A DNA stretch of 64,000 nucleotides from positions 39,176,067-39,240,066 of the forward strand of contig CM053252.1 of NCBI GenBank assembly GCA_028583405.1, written 5' to 3'. Shown in pieces: positions 12,898 to 24,713 of this stretch (its first letter is position 1; the number at the start of each line of letters is the position of its first letter). A program made the position numbers and the translations under genes. This DNA is from Pogonophryne albipinna (Eukaryota; Chordata; Actinopteri; Perciformes; Artedidraconidae). The notes under the pieces were generated by a model. That model searched no databases. It had not been told where the DNA came from and saw only the letters and a program-made list of their open reading frames with translations.

Positions 12898-13755
12898 AGC
12901 GAGAAGCTTATACTCATTATTACACATAATAGCGCTTTGCATCATTATCTTAACTTTGGATAGTGTAACACATTAGTGGAGAAAACACAGGCAGGTGTAG
13001 GAGGACTGTAGATGGATGTGAGTAACAGCAAAGGTCTTAGCTCACGTTTGACCCCAGTGACCTTCGAGGTGAGCCTCTGCATACTGCACTGGAGGACTGT
13101 AGGTGAGGTTTTGGTAAAATATTGTTGTGTCTTTCAATATGAGAAAGTCCCACGAAATGTGTTTTATTCAAAGGAGAAGTCGTTTTTTAAACAGATTATT
13201 TTTGTTAACTTGTTTTGACTTTCGTCCACCCATAATTATATTCCTACGCACCCCAAGGCTGTTTTTTTCCCCGCCAGAAAAAGATAGTGCTTATTTCCGT
13301 TTAAAGGGCAGGAGCTTCTTTGTTAGATGATTTTCATAATGTCTAACCAAGGAAAGAGGAAAGGGAAAAAAGACAAAATAAGCAGAAATAATTAAAACAC
13401 CATAAATCTACAGAAGTGGTTAAAATCAGGTATATACCCAGAACATAGTCATATTGTTTTTTTTAAAGAGAGATGGATTCCCTTTGTTTTTGTGATGCTT
13501 TCCTGTGGGGTATTCTATAGGTTTGTGTGCATGTAAATGGTCTGCAAAGGCTAACATCCCTGTGTTCCCTCCAGAGGGGGTTTCTCTCCTACACACTCCA
13601 CCCACCATTCCTAAAATGAGTGCATTGGACACCTTTGTATAGCCCTGTGATATAGTGACATCACTATGTAACACTCTCCATTCATGTAACCAATCAGAGC
13701 AGACTGGGCTTTGGTTTCAGACAGAGGGTGAAAAGAGGTGCTGCAGCACAGGCAC

Positions 13756-14140
13756 TGTCACGGTTGAGTGAAGGAAGCAGGACCCAAATGCAGATAACTC
13801 TGATAAACCTTTATTTCAAGGATAATGAAACTAATACAGACAAAACAGAACACTCACCGGTGAACTCAGTCACCACCAAAAGACGAACCAACACTGAACA
13901 CAGGAAGAGACAAGACTAAATACAGGGAGGGGTAATCACGAGACGAGAAACAGCCGGGCAGGGGAGGAGAAACACAAGGGCCACAGGTGAACACAATCAG
14001 ACAACTAGACACACCAGGGAAACTAACGACGGGAGGAAAAACACAGGGAAAAGGACCAGACAATATACCAAGAGGAAAACATGACAGCAAACACCCAAAA
14101 TACAAAACTACAAACGTGACATAACATGAGAATCGTGACA
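13756..14140 (-). repeat. 3' LTR (minus orientation)
   Basis: 385 bp with terminal TG...CA. It matches the copy at 16565-16949 except for about six substitutions, clustered near positions 13941, 13980 and 14070. Confidence 0.9.
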
Positions 14141-16160
14141 GAACCCCCCCCCCCAAGGGACGGATTCCAGACGTCCCTAAAAAAAAAACTAAAAAAAACA
14201 CAAAAGTCCAAAACCTCAAGCAGGGTGGGTGGAGGGGGTCCGGAGTAGGGACACAACACTAGGGCCAGCAAGGTGGGTGGAGGGGGTCTGGAGGACGGGT
14301 TTTGGGCTGACAGCCCAGGAGCACAGCGGAGGGCCCGGAAGGGATCTCGGGCGGACGGCCCGGGGGCAAGGCAAAGTCCAAGGTGGGGGTCTCGGGCGGA
14401 CGGCCCGGGGGCAAGGTAGAGTCCATGGAGGGGCGAAGACCACAGCGGGCAAACTCAGGGGGCCGAGCATGAGGGTGAAGGCAGCGGCAGGAAGAGTCAG
14501 GGGGCCGAGCATGAGGGCGAAGACCGTGGCACTCAGGGGGCCGGGCTCGAGGGCGAAGACCGCGGCTCTCAGGGGGCCGGGCTCGAGGCCGAAGACCGCG
14601 GAACTCAGGGGGCCGGGCTCTTAGGGGGCCGGGCTCGAGGGCGAAGACCGCGGCTCTCAGGGGGCCGGGCTCGAAGGCGAAGACCAGACAGCTCCGGAGG
14701 CCGGGCAGGAAGGCGCTGACGGGACAGCTCCGGAGGCCGGGCAGGACCCGGTGTCGGCCGGACAGGAACCAGAGCCGGTGGGACAGGCTTCGGCAGGATC
14801 CCTCACGGAAGAGGACCAGGAGTTGGCAGGACCCCCGGCGAGACAGGTAACGGCGGGACTTCCAACGGAACAAGACATGGGATTGGCAGGACTCTCAGCG
14901 GAAGAGCAGTTGGCGGGACCTCCAACGGCACAGGACATAGGGTTGGCAGGACCCCCGGCAGAAGAGTAGACGGCGGGACCCCCAACGGGACAGGACACAG
15001 GGTTGGCAGGACCCCCGGCAGGAGAGTAGTCGGCGGGACCTCCAACGGCACAGGACATAGGGTTGGCAGGACCCCCGGCAGAAGAGTAGTTGGCGGGACC
15101 CCCAACGGGACAGGACATAGAGTTGGCAGGACCCCCAGCGGAACCTCCAACGGCACAGGACATAGGGTTGGCAGGACCCCCGGCAGAAGAGTAGACGGCG
15201 GGGCCTCCAACGGCACAGGACACAGGGTTGGCAGGACCCCCAGCGGAACCTCCAACGGACCAGGACATTGGGTAGGGACTTGAGAGGGAACTCGAGAGGA
15301 GACTCGAGAGGGGACTTGAGAGGCGACTCGAGAGGTGACTTGAGAGGTGACTCGAGAGGTAACTCGAGAGGTGACTCGAGAGGGAACTCGAGAGGAGACT
15401 TGAGAGGAGACTCGAGAGGTGACTTGAGAGGGAACTCGAGAGGAGACTTGAGAGGGGACTGGAGAAGAGACTCGAGAGGAGACTTGAGAGGGGACTCGAG
15501 AGGTGGCTTGAGAGGTGACTCGAGAGGTGACTCGAGAGGTAGCTCGAGAGGAGACTAGAGAGGGAACTGGAGAGGAGACTTGAGAGGGAACTGGAGAGGA
15601 GACTTGAGAGGGAAGTCGAGAGGGAAGTCGAGAGGGGACTTGAGAGGGGACTTGTGTCGGTCGGTACGCCGACAGGACACGAGGAGCTGGCGTTGGCTGG
15701 AGAGCCAGCAGGAGACGAGGTGCTGGAGTCGGCCGGTACGCCGACAAGACTCGGGGAGCTGGCGTCGGCTGGGGAGCCAGCAGGAGACGAGGTGCTGGAG
15801 TCGGCCGGTACGCTGACAGGACTCGGGAACTGGCGTCGGCTGGAGTGACAGCATGAGACGAGGTGCTGGAGTCGGCCGGTACGCCGACAAGACTCGGGGA
15901 GCTGGCGTCGGTTGGGGAGCCAGCCCTGTAGCCGAAACTGGAGTCGGGCCCATGGCTTCTGGGGCCGGTACTGAAGTCGGAACCATGGCTGCTGGGGCCG
16001 GAACTGAGGCCGGAACCATGGCTGTGTCAGCCAGTTCTGTTGCCGGAACCATGGCTTCTGGGACCTGTACTGGAGCCCGAACCATGGCTGCTGGGGCTGG
16101 AACCAGGGCTGGAACCATGGTAGCTGGGGCCAGGACTGGGGCTGGAACCATGGCTCTTGG
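14140..16160 (-). repeat. Five consecutive in-frame minisatellite blocks inside the LTR element
   Basis: Reading right to left on the minus strand the blocks are: a 33-bp unit (about 15945-16160, 11-aa MVPAPVPAPAA-like); a 72-bp unit (about 15660-15940, 24 aa); a 12-bp unit (about 15268-15655, 4-aa VPSR/VTSQ-like); an exact 60-bp unit (about 14850-15260, 20 aa); and a 36-bp unit (about 14420-14720, 12-aa RARPPESRGLRP-like). Every unit length is a multiple of three although base composition changes from block to block. Open Pro/Ser/Val-rich frames run through them. One 71-bp copy within the 72-bp block coincides with a change of open frame, consistent with a one-base loss. Confidence 0.8.
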
Positions 16161-16208
16161 GGCTAGGGCTGCTAGCTTGGCCTTGCGACTCCTTCTCTTA
16201 GCAGCCGC

Positions 16209-16547
16209 CTAAATACTCCGTGGACCTCCATAAGCCAGACGAGTTCCAGAATACGACTCCTGGATAGGAGCAGGAACTGGGGCAGAAGCATGGGTTGACT
16301 CCAGACGGAACACACCGAGACGTTTGTAGTCAGCAGGCTGGAAATCACACTCCCAGAGGAAGTTCAAAATCCAGCCAGGTAAGAATTTCAACAAGTCTGG
16401 TTTCTCCATAGCCAACCGGTGCGCCTCTACCAGAGCGGCTTCCTTCTGCAGAACACTGGACGCTCCCTTCCACCAATCATAGCAGCAAGCCAAATAAAAG
16501 GAAAAATGTTGTAGTTCCACCTCAAAAGGATCATCTGCTGGGTCCAT
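16209..16547 (-). CDS. Small Gag-like ORF of the LTR element, function unknown
   Basis: The 112-aa ORF starts at an ATG directly downstream of the 5' LTR (minus strand), where gag would begin. It opens MDPADDPFEVELQHFSFYL, and MDPAD-type starts are common in Gag proteins of fish Ty3/gypsy elements. No zinc knuckle, protease or other domain is visible. It ends at a TAG, and the same frame stays open beyond it into the 33-bp minisatellite block down to 15555. So the TAG may be a recent nonsense change, or less likely a readthrough stop. I do not recognise the protein. Confidence 0.45.
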   Translation of the reverse strand: MDPADDPFEVELQHFSFYLACCYDWWKGASSVLQKEAALVEAHRLAMEKPDLLKFLPGWILNFLWECDFQPADYKRLGVFRLESTHASAPVPAPIQESYSGTRLAYGGPRSI

Positions 16548-16564
16548 TTCTGGTTGGTTCGTAC

Positions 16565-16949
16565 TGTCACGGTTGAGTGAAGGAAGCAGGACCCAAATGC
16601 AGATAACTCTGATAAACCTTTATTTCAAGGATAATGAAACTAATACAGACAAAACAGAACACTCACCGGTGAACTCAGTCACCACCAAAAGACGAACCAA
16701 CACTGAACACAGGAAGAGACAAGACTAAATACAGGGAGGGGTAATCACGAGATGAGAAACAGCCGGGCAGGGGAGGAGAAACACAAGGACAACAGGTGAA
16801 CACAATCAGACAACTAGACACACCAGGGAAACTAACGACGGGAGGAAAAACACAGGGAAAAGGACCAGACAATAACCCAGGAGGAAAACATGACAGCAAA
16901 CACCCAAAATACAAAACTACAAACGTGACATAACATGAGAATCGTGACA
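16565..16949 (-). repeat. 5' LTR (minus orientation)
   Basis: 385-bp partner of 13756-14140, also TG...CA. The interior ORF starts 18 bases away. Confidence 0.9.
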
Positions 16950-17294
16950 GGCAGTATGAGAACAGAGCTTTTTGAACATTAAAGCATGGAGACATGTCCC
17001 AGTAGAGACACTAAACATAAATATGAACCTGTAAATGAGCAGAATAGGGCCCCTTTAATCCAAAGCAGAATATAAATCATTGATGCTCGGCTCCCCCTCA
17101 CAGCCAGCCCCCTGCAGCACCTTCAGCTCCTCCAGTCAAACGTCGCTCTGCAACCTGCCTCCCTGCCTGAGCCTGACCTCTGACCCCTCAGCTGCTGCAC
17201 CGAGCGGTGAGCGTGGTGCATTCAAGGGGACAGACACACTCAGCCGGGTTGCTAAGATACAATATGGCTGATCAGGTCTGCTGAACACATCCAT

Positions 17295-17480
17295 CAGTAT
17301 AGTATAGTATTCGTTTATTAGTCCCCGGGGGGAAAATGGGTTGCAGCACATCACAGAGGCATTTAAAAAGTTAAGACAATACATCACTAACAACAACATA
17401 GACACATATAAAAACAAACAGACATAAGAAAACCAGATATCGACAGACATGACAAGGGGCCTATAGGCCCTCATATCATG
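17295..17480 (-). repeat. LINE 3'-tail-like fragment, reverse orientation
   Basis: GTATA repeats followed by TTTATTAGTCCCCGGGGGG are the reverse of a typical fish LINE tail, in which a CCCC/GGGG stem precedes an ATAAA motif and a short tandem end. It is only a fragment. Confidence 0.5.
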
Positions 17481-17984
17481 AACCTCAAAACCTCCCTACC
17501 TCAGATCACAATCAGAAATCCATTATTCGTACCACAGCGGGAAATGTACAGTGTTACAAAAACGTTAATCAAATCAAGTTCACATCCATCGTAAACAAAA
17601 TAAGTAGCAGCTGGTGATGATATGAAGTAAATCATGATATTTGTAATCAAATATTTCAATAAAAAAAAAATACAAATCAAATTTGAACAATTAACTTTCC
17701 TCTAAATAATCAAAAGTAATGGATGCAGTGACTCGTTTTGGAAGGGCTAGAAGAATCTTACCTTACTGTAATGCCGCTTGAAAAACAACATCTGACATGA
17801 TGTCTAGTCTTAAATCATGATACCATTAATACATTGTAGTGATATCATAATAAAGTCTATATTGCAGCCAACAGAGATGATCTCTTCAACAGGGTTGTAA
17901 CAGTCTGAGCCTGTGAAGTAACAGCCAGTTATTATACAATCAATAATACACTGCTGCTGTTTTATTTCTACAAACTAAGACTCA
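17481..17984. other. Intergenic, nothing recognised
   Basis: AT-rich sequence with no exon, RNA or repeat edge that I can support. Confidence 0.4.
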
Positions 17985-18135
17985 TATACATCAATCAATC
18001 AATGTTTATTTATATAGCCCAATATCACAAATGTTACATTTGTCTCAGTGGACTTCACAGTTTGTACAGACTTAACAATATTTCTAATACAAATGCATAA
18101 CCGCCTGAGAGAAGACACACCCCTGCACATTTTGT
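17985..18135 (-). repeat. Dispersed teleost repeat tail, reverse orientation
   Basis: CAATCAATCAATGTTTATTT followed by ATATAGCCCAATATCACAAA is the reversed 3' end of a widespread fish LINE/SINE-type repeat, in which a GGGCTATATAAATAAA-like motif precedes a short tandem tail. Confidence 0.6.
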
Positions 18136-18280
18136 ATCCATTCTTTTTGGTGTCTTCACTGCTGCTCCAATAGTGATGCCATTAAAGCTTCAATGGGGGC
18201 AGAATTAAGCATTGCATATGCACACATTGTGTTTTAAAGGTTGGAAACATTCTGTTTGCTGATATGTAAGTGTTGCTTAA

Positions 18281-18658
18281 AGGTGGGGTAGGTAATTTTA
18301 GAGAAACCAGCTCGAGTGCGCTATAATTTGAAAATACACAGCCGGAACAAATCTGCCACTTCCTTACAGAGCCCCTCCTCCAACACACACGAACGCGCAC
18401 ATGACCAATGAGGGCACGAGATAAGTTTGTGCACAGATGGAAGGCTGACAGGCAGGTAGGCCATCCAGTTACTTTAGCCGGGCCGGCTCAGATGATTGGT
18501 CGTGCTTTTTACAGTACTACGGCTTCCACGGATGACACTTTTGTATGGATTTTTTGTCAAAGCACGTAAGATATTCATTGCTATCGGGATGTTAAGAGCA
18601 TTCCATGGAATTTAACAAAAAGTGTATCTAGAGCTGGATCTCAAACTTACCTACCCCT
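18281..18658. mobile_element. TTAA-target MITE, 378 bp
   Basis: TTAA at 18277-18280 and 18659-18662 flanks terminal inverted repeats AGGTGGGGTAGGTAA and TTACCTACCCCT. The size, TTAA duplication and absence of coding sequence match a piggyBac- or Kolobok-derived MITE. Confidence 0.8.
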
Positions 18659-21493
18659 TTAAGTCACTCCAAATGTAAAAAACAACAAAAGGAAATTAAA
18701 CACAAACCATCATATAGTACTACTGTTGCACTACAAGTTTTTATTAACAGTTTCATTTATTCACATTTGATGTTTAGCAAGTGTCTTATATATCTTGGCA
18801 TTTTCTAGACTCAAGCATGTTGTTTTAATCAAGCTCTTACGTCCTCTTGCTTGCTTTTATGCTGCATTGACACATTTGTTAAATTAACCTGCATGGTATA
18901 GTAACAATGTAACTTATCTGACACAATACAAGCGGTTGAAAAAGATCAGGTTGTGTGATAATATGAACATTCTACTTTGTTAGTATATTGCCTGCAATCC
19001 TTCAGCTTGTTTTTTTTAATTTTGCAAGTTTACCACCAAGAAAAGCTACAATCAATAAATCCAGGACTGGAGGTTAATTCCACCCTCATTGGATGGACCT
19101 TGGTGAGCTTCACTGTTTCAGAGGTCGAAATTCTGTCCAATTAAACTCTGGGTGAGGAAAACATGGCCAGGTCAAAAAGGGAAAGTATCACATAATCCAA
19201 AACAAACGTTTTAATGGTATAAATGCACACATTAGTTTCCAAAACAGAATGTATTTTGTAGCATTTGTATTTGAGGATATTATGACTTTACAAGGAAACA
19301 AATCATAGCATAGTGTGACTGTGAGTGGGAGTAAAAAGTGTCTATCGGCCGTGCTGATTGGTTGGTCTTTGCACTTTGTGTTGACCTGTTTGTTTTCATG
19401 CATCACTCAAGAGACAAAGCGTCCTCCACAGCTGCAGGTATGACTCCATGTGAAGTGACACTGCAGAGAAGTGTTGGAGTGGATCCAGCTTACATAATCA
19501 GGTTAGTATGATTAGATATCTCGTGGGTAACGTTAGCTCAGCGTTTCATCCCTGAGATCTTGAGATCCAGACTTCAGACGACTAAAATCTTAAGGAGGCT
19601 AGAATCAAAAACAATTAAGACAAGAGTTTGGTAAAAAATGTGGATTAAAACTGGAACAAAAGTCAATTATTGACAACAACCACAACGCTAACGCATGCTG
19701 AAACAGGCGTGACGGGTAACCAGAACGAGAACAACAAATTAAAAGGACTCAAAGCTGCAATTTAAATTCCAGATTTCTCTAGGTTTAAAAATGGGTGGAT
19801 ACATCTGGAAAAGTGCACAATTCAAAAATATATTAAATCAATCATGTAAGATATACCAGGCTTAAAGTAGCAGGCACCATTACTTGTTCACTCCTTCTCC
19901 CTTATCAGAATGTTCACAGCAGGTGTTTGACTTTTAACCTACTCATCACCAACTTGCTTCTCTAAAAAAAAAAACTTATTATTTTTCTTGTAGCTTGGAA
20001 ATAAATGTAGCAAAGTGTGGTGACCAAGTGACAGCTTCTATGTGCAACAAAAGGATGTGCAGTTATCACTTCTTAGGACAGAAGACATTGACTTACATTC
20101 ATCTACTGGACACTAACCCTAACCAGAAGAGAACCCTACCTTCACAATAAACCAAGTTTTCACAGCAAAATGTAACGATGTATACAATGGGGACTTGCAT
20201 TTTGTCCCCATAATGTGAAAATGTAACCAAAACATGAGATATACACGCCCACACACAGACACACACACCCAAACACAGTCTGACTGATGCAACCACACTG
20301 GCATAACTGCAGTTGGGTGCATAACATGCTCATCTACAGAGCTGGCCAGCTCATACATTTTCTTCACTTCAGGAACAATGAGGGACGGTTGTAATTGTTG
20401 GATTTTAACCTCCCACACGGACACGTACGCACGCACACACAGAACTTCGATCTCTGATCTGACAATAAATGTGACTTTGACTATGACTAATGACCAACAT
20501 ACTGTCGAACAGCCCTGTAGTTGCCGGTGTTTATGAAGGCCAGCTCTTCAGTGGCAGGTGTTGTGACTTATCCTAATATTTCAGCCACAAAGCCTGAAGG
20601 CTCTCATCGTGAGACTAAAACCAAATGACGGTGCAATTAGAACTTTGATTCTATGCCTGGACACATTTATGTGTGCTCAAAATTGTCATGGGCTTGTGAA
20701 TTGAGTTGAGTCTACGCCTTATCTCAGTGTTTTGTTGAATCTCTTCTCTTTTTTTGTGCGAGGTAGCCTTTATTAGAGAGAGAGATTTAAAAGAGTGAGA
20801 TAGAGGGGATTATAGGGTATGATTCAAACCTGTGTCTGCTGCAGCAGGGCCAAGCCTTAGTACATGATCTACAGTATAAGCTTTACCAGGATTTGTGTAT
20901 ACGTTATGGTAGAGGGTATATCCTTTATACATCGGTAAAGGGTTGTGTCTGAGATTCAAATCCAAAACACCTTTTTTGCAAATCAGAAAATAAACTCACA
21001 GTTGTCTGGCTTTGCGTTCTATGTGCCTCTGAATAATAAATTGGTGTTCATCTATAGCCCTGTCTCTGTACATGGGAAACAAACAAAGTGTCTGAGATAA
21101 ACAACGCTGTTCCAGCCAGGAGAGCGAAAACTTCTGAAGGAGCCCTGCTTGTTTGGGGGTTGAATTCAAATATCAATGGCTGATTTGTTGCACCAAGAAA
21201 TGCAAGCTAACAATTGAAAACGCTTTCAGAAAGGTTTATTTGCGTAATAAGAAAACATAAAATGCAAAATAAATATAGAATAAATGAATGTGCATTGTCA
21301 TAAGCCTAGCTTACTCGTTACAAAATAAAATATTATTTTTATTTCACGTAATGATCAGTAATTTCCCATATTTCTTGGTATATATACTTCCACCTCATAC
21401 AGATCCCCCCCATTATATTACCTAAAAGTGTATTTGTTGAGGACCATTTGAAAATCTTCTCTCCCCCTACACAGAAAAAACTGAAACGTTGGC
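18659..21493. other. Intergenic, about 2.8 kb with no recognised gene
   Basis: Mostly unique AT-rich DNA. A stretch near 20190-20285 (GGGGACTTGCATTTTGTCCC followed by AC-rich sequence) and an AATAAATGTGACTTTGACT tail near 20464 look repeat-derived. No splice-flanked coding segment was identified. Confidence 0.4.
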
Positions 21494-22805
21494 TTAAAGG
21501 TCCCATGACATGGCCATTTCTACTGATCATAATTCCATTGTTGAGGTCTACTAGAATAGATTTACATTGTTCAATGTTCCAAATTCACATTGGTTTCTCA
21601 TACAGCATCTCTGTATAGTATGTGTATTCACTCTTTGCTTTAGCACTGGATATCTTCTGGATATCTTCTGTCTCGCGCATGCGTAGGTCGAATATTTATA
21701 TCAACAAAGTCACGTGTGACCTCGTATGACCCCGGAAGGCATAAGTTCCGGTGTTGTCAACGAGTTCAGTTCTTTTTCATCTTCTCGCTGCGCAGGTTAC
21801 TACTTTTTGAGTAGAAGCCAAGCTAGCTTATTGAAAATTAAGATTCTAGCACATCGCTACCTGTAGCCTTGTGATCGTCTCGATCGGAGCTGCGGGCTAG
21901 GAAAACGCTCGCCCTCCAAAGGCTGCGACGAGCTAGCTGTCCGCCCTCCCAAGGGAGGGGACCACGGTGTTCACCGCTCGGACCCTAGGAGCTCCGGAGA
22001 GCGGACGCTCCTGCACGTCAGCCGGTGAGATCGCTACCATTTATCGCTAATTGTGCTATCTATTCTCAAGCTAATGAGATAACTGTGTACAAGTTAGCCG
22101 AGGGCTCTCGCTAATTTGTTACTGCGCTAGTGAAGGGCGTCTCCGCCCCCCTCTCACTACAAACATTTGGTTCCTTGCCTGTTCTATCGTCCAGTTAGCT
22201 GAGTGTTTTCGTTCAAGCTAACTGTTACGGCGCTAGTGAAGGGAGCGTCTCCGCCCCCCTCTCACTACATACATTTGGTTCCTTGCCTGTTTTATCGTCC
22301 AGTTAGCTGAGTGTTTTCGTTCAAGCTAACTGTTACGGCGCTAGTGAAGGGAGCGTCTCCGCCCCCCTCTCACTACATACATTTGGCTCCTTGCCTGTTC
22401 TATTGTCCAGTTAGCTGAGTGTTTTCGTTCAAGCTAACTGTTACGGCGCTAGTGAAGGGAGCGTCTCCGCCCCCTCTCACCGCATACATTTGTTTCCTTA
22501 CCTGTTCTATCGTCCAGTTAGCTGAGTGTTCTCGCTCAAGCTAACTGTTACGGCGCTAGTGAGGAGAGTGTCTTCGCTCCCCTCTCACAGCTCACAATTA
22601 GTTCCTGTTCTATCCCCAGTTAGCAGAGTGCTCTCGCTCAAAGCTAACTTGCTACAGCGCTAGTGAAGAGAGTGTCTTCGCTCCCCTCTCACAGCTCACA
22701 ATTAGTTCCTGTTCTATCCCCAGTTAGCTGAGTGCTCTCGCTCAAAGCTAACTTGCTACAGCGCTAGTGAGGAGAGTGTCTTCGCTCCCCTCTCACGGCG
22801 CACAA

Positions 22806-23020
22806 TTGGTTATTTTATTTAATCGTTTATTTGACAGGGACATGCACTGTAATGAACACTTAAGACATTTAAATATGTCATGCGTAACAGTGCCAGAATT
22901 AGCTTTGAGCTACTTTCCATTCCCTCACATAAAACATTTAAGGAAATTACATTTTACGAACATGGTAAAAAACAAAATACATGATATGCAAGGAGTGGCA
23001 ACGACATATAAAGTGCATCC
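22806..23020 (-). repeat. Repeat fragment inserted in the tandem array
   Basis: TTTATTTGACAGGGACATGC followed by AT-rich sequence interrupts one array unit and resembles a reversed LINE 3' end. Its exact borders are unclear. Confidence 0.4.
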
Positions 23021-23264
23021 ATCCTCCAATTAACTGAGTGCTCTCACTCAAAGTTAACTTGCTACAGCGCTAGTGAAGAGAGTGTTTCCGCTCTCCTCTC
23101 TCTGCACACAGTTGGTTCCTGTTCCACCCTCCAGTTAACTGAGTGCTCTCTCTCAAAGTTAACTTGCAGCCCTAGTGAAGAGAGTGTTTCCGCTCCCCTC
23201 TCCCTGCACACAGTTGGTTCCTGTTCCATCCTCCAGTTAACTGAGTGCTCTCGCTCAAAGTTAA

Positions 23265-24713
23265 AGGTGACCTATCATGCAAAATGCACTTTTGTACGTC
23301 TTTTATACATGAATATGTGTCCCCGGTGTTCCAGGGAACTCACCAAGTGTCAGAAAACACCCTCTCTATTTTCATCCATACCCAAATCTCTTAAAAAGGG
23401 GCTGCAACGGATCTGATACAGACTGATCCAGATTTAAACACTTCTATGACGTCACAGAAGTGGGGCTACGGCTATTGGGCCAACTCCACCAATCAGGAGG
23501 AGACAGCCACGGACATTGCCGTTCGAAAGCGCTGGAGACGCTGTAGTACATATGCCAGGCCTGTAGATGGTGCTGTTCTCACAGAATCAACCCATCAGCA
23601 TGATCTGTTTGCAGTGACGTGCGGTGAGGTTCATGGCTGGTGAGGCACTGACTCTTTCAGAGTCAGATTTACAAATATTATATTTTGACCTTAATCGAAA
23701 TATTCGGTTATTTTCAAAAGCTTTTTTAGTCTGATGCTTCGATTCATTTTAAACAGACCGTTCAACAAAAGGAAACCCAAAATCTAAATATTGGATTGTT
23801 CTTTCTTAGTAAGATCCCATTTTCATTACAATTGGGGTCTTACCTTGACTTGAAGATGAAGTCCATGCTATCCTTCTGGACAACAATCTCTATTACTTTT
23901 TTGTAAAAGTTCTCCTTATCTTCCTGTAGTTTCAAAAGTCTAGTTTGTTGTTAGCGTCTACCGTCTCTAATAACAGTAGCAACAATAACATGTGGGCTCA
24001 CGTGCGCCCCCTTCAGTGCGGCAGAGGTTATGGCTGCCTCCCCTGGTGCTTTTTTCATTGCCGTTGTATGATGAGACCAGCAAGCCTAAATATCATATAT
24101 ACGTGAAATAAGTTATTTAGAGACTATGGATGGCGAGGATAAATGTAATAAAGGGATCTACATTACCAACATTACATTGGTGACATACAGTGAGATGGTG
24201 CAGGCATGCGCTTAGGGCCCGCTTTCCAGCCAGTTTCTGTGGGGTGACGCATTCTAAGGTGAGGCAGAGCTCATCTGTGCCTCACCTCACCCCACAGTAA
24301 CTGGCTTGAGCGCGCTCACAAAATAAGTGCCCGCGTTAAATTAGTGCCCGCGCTCCAGCCAATTACTGTGGGCTTATGAGAGGCAGAGCTCGTCCCTGCC
24401 CCACTTCTCATCGCTACCTGTAGTTGTAGCGGAGACTATAAAAAGCGATTGGAATCATACATAAATCACATTTACAACACAGATCAGTGGAGACATTTTA
24501 TTATTATTACTATTTAGTTTTTCTTTAGTTGTTTTCCCGTTACATTGGAGTATAACAGGTGAGGCTCTGCCTCCACTGCCTCCACTGCCTCCCCTGACTG
24601 CACGTCACTGTCTGTTTGGTATTATTGAGAATGGAAAAATAAAAAGTATAAATATGCCTTATATAGGTATGGTCCTACAATATATTATTCAAATATAGCA
24701 TGATAGGTCGACT
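23265..24713. mobile_element. TTAA-target transposon inside the DIRS-like element
   Basis: TTAA at 23261-23264 and 24714-24717 flanks inverted termini AGGTGACCTATCATGC and GCATGATAGGTCGACT. Removing the insert and one TTAA restores an ordinary array unit (TCAAAG-TTAA-CTTGCTACAG). It is itself split by a hAT element at 23612. It belongs to the same family as the fragment at 1-509. Confidence 0.85.
23612..24610. mobile_element. hAT transposon, non-autonomous, 999 bp, innermost of the nest
   Basis: An exact 8-bp duplication, TCTGTTTG, lies at 23604-23611 and 24611-24618. Inverted termini are CAGTGACGTGCGGTGAGG and CTGACTGCACGTCACTG. The interior has no transposase ORF. Confidence 0.9.

Larger units (their letters stand above)
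13755..16949 (-). mobile_element. Non-autonomous LTR retrotransposon with minisatellite coding region
   Basis: Two 385-bp direct repeats (13756-14140 and 16565-16949) begin TGTCACGG and end CGTGACA. By eye they differ at about six positions, suggesting recent insertion. AGGCA occurs at both outer junctions as a probable 5-bp target duplication; the exact edge is ambiguous by one base. Orientation is minus: a G-rich polypurine tract (complement of 14143-14153) abuts the left LTR, and the first ORF begins 18 bases inside the right LTR. The 2.4-kb interior has no protease, reverse transcriptase, RNase H or integrase. It carries one small ORF and five successive tandem-repeat blocks. It must depend on enzymes from another element. 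Confidence 0.85.
13305..17053. mobile_element. TTAA-target transposon interrupted by the LTR element
   Basis: The right end, ATAGGGCCCCT followed by TTAA (17054-17057), resembles ends of fish TTAA transposons, and sequence on both sides of the LTR element reads as one continuous repeat. A TTAA at 13301-13304 followed by AGGGCAGGAG is a candidate left end, though terminal similarity is weak. The left boundary is therefore uncertain. Confidence 0.4.

Noticed and set aside
14229..15816. Collagen/mucin-like or Arg-Gly-Asp/Ser-rich proteins on the plus strand
   Set aside because: Antisense of the minisatellite blocks inside an LTR element; the element's own orientation is minus.
17080..17271. Short Ser/Pro-rich ORF as a host exon
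   Set aside because: No splice sites, family likeness or conserved context; it lies between two repeats.
22025..23260. CRISPR-like array
   Set aside because: The genome is eukaryotic, units are about 108 bp without unique spacers, and the array belongs to a DIRS-like element.
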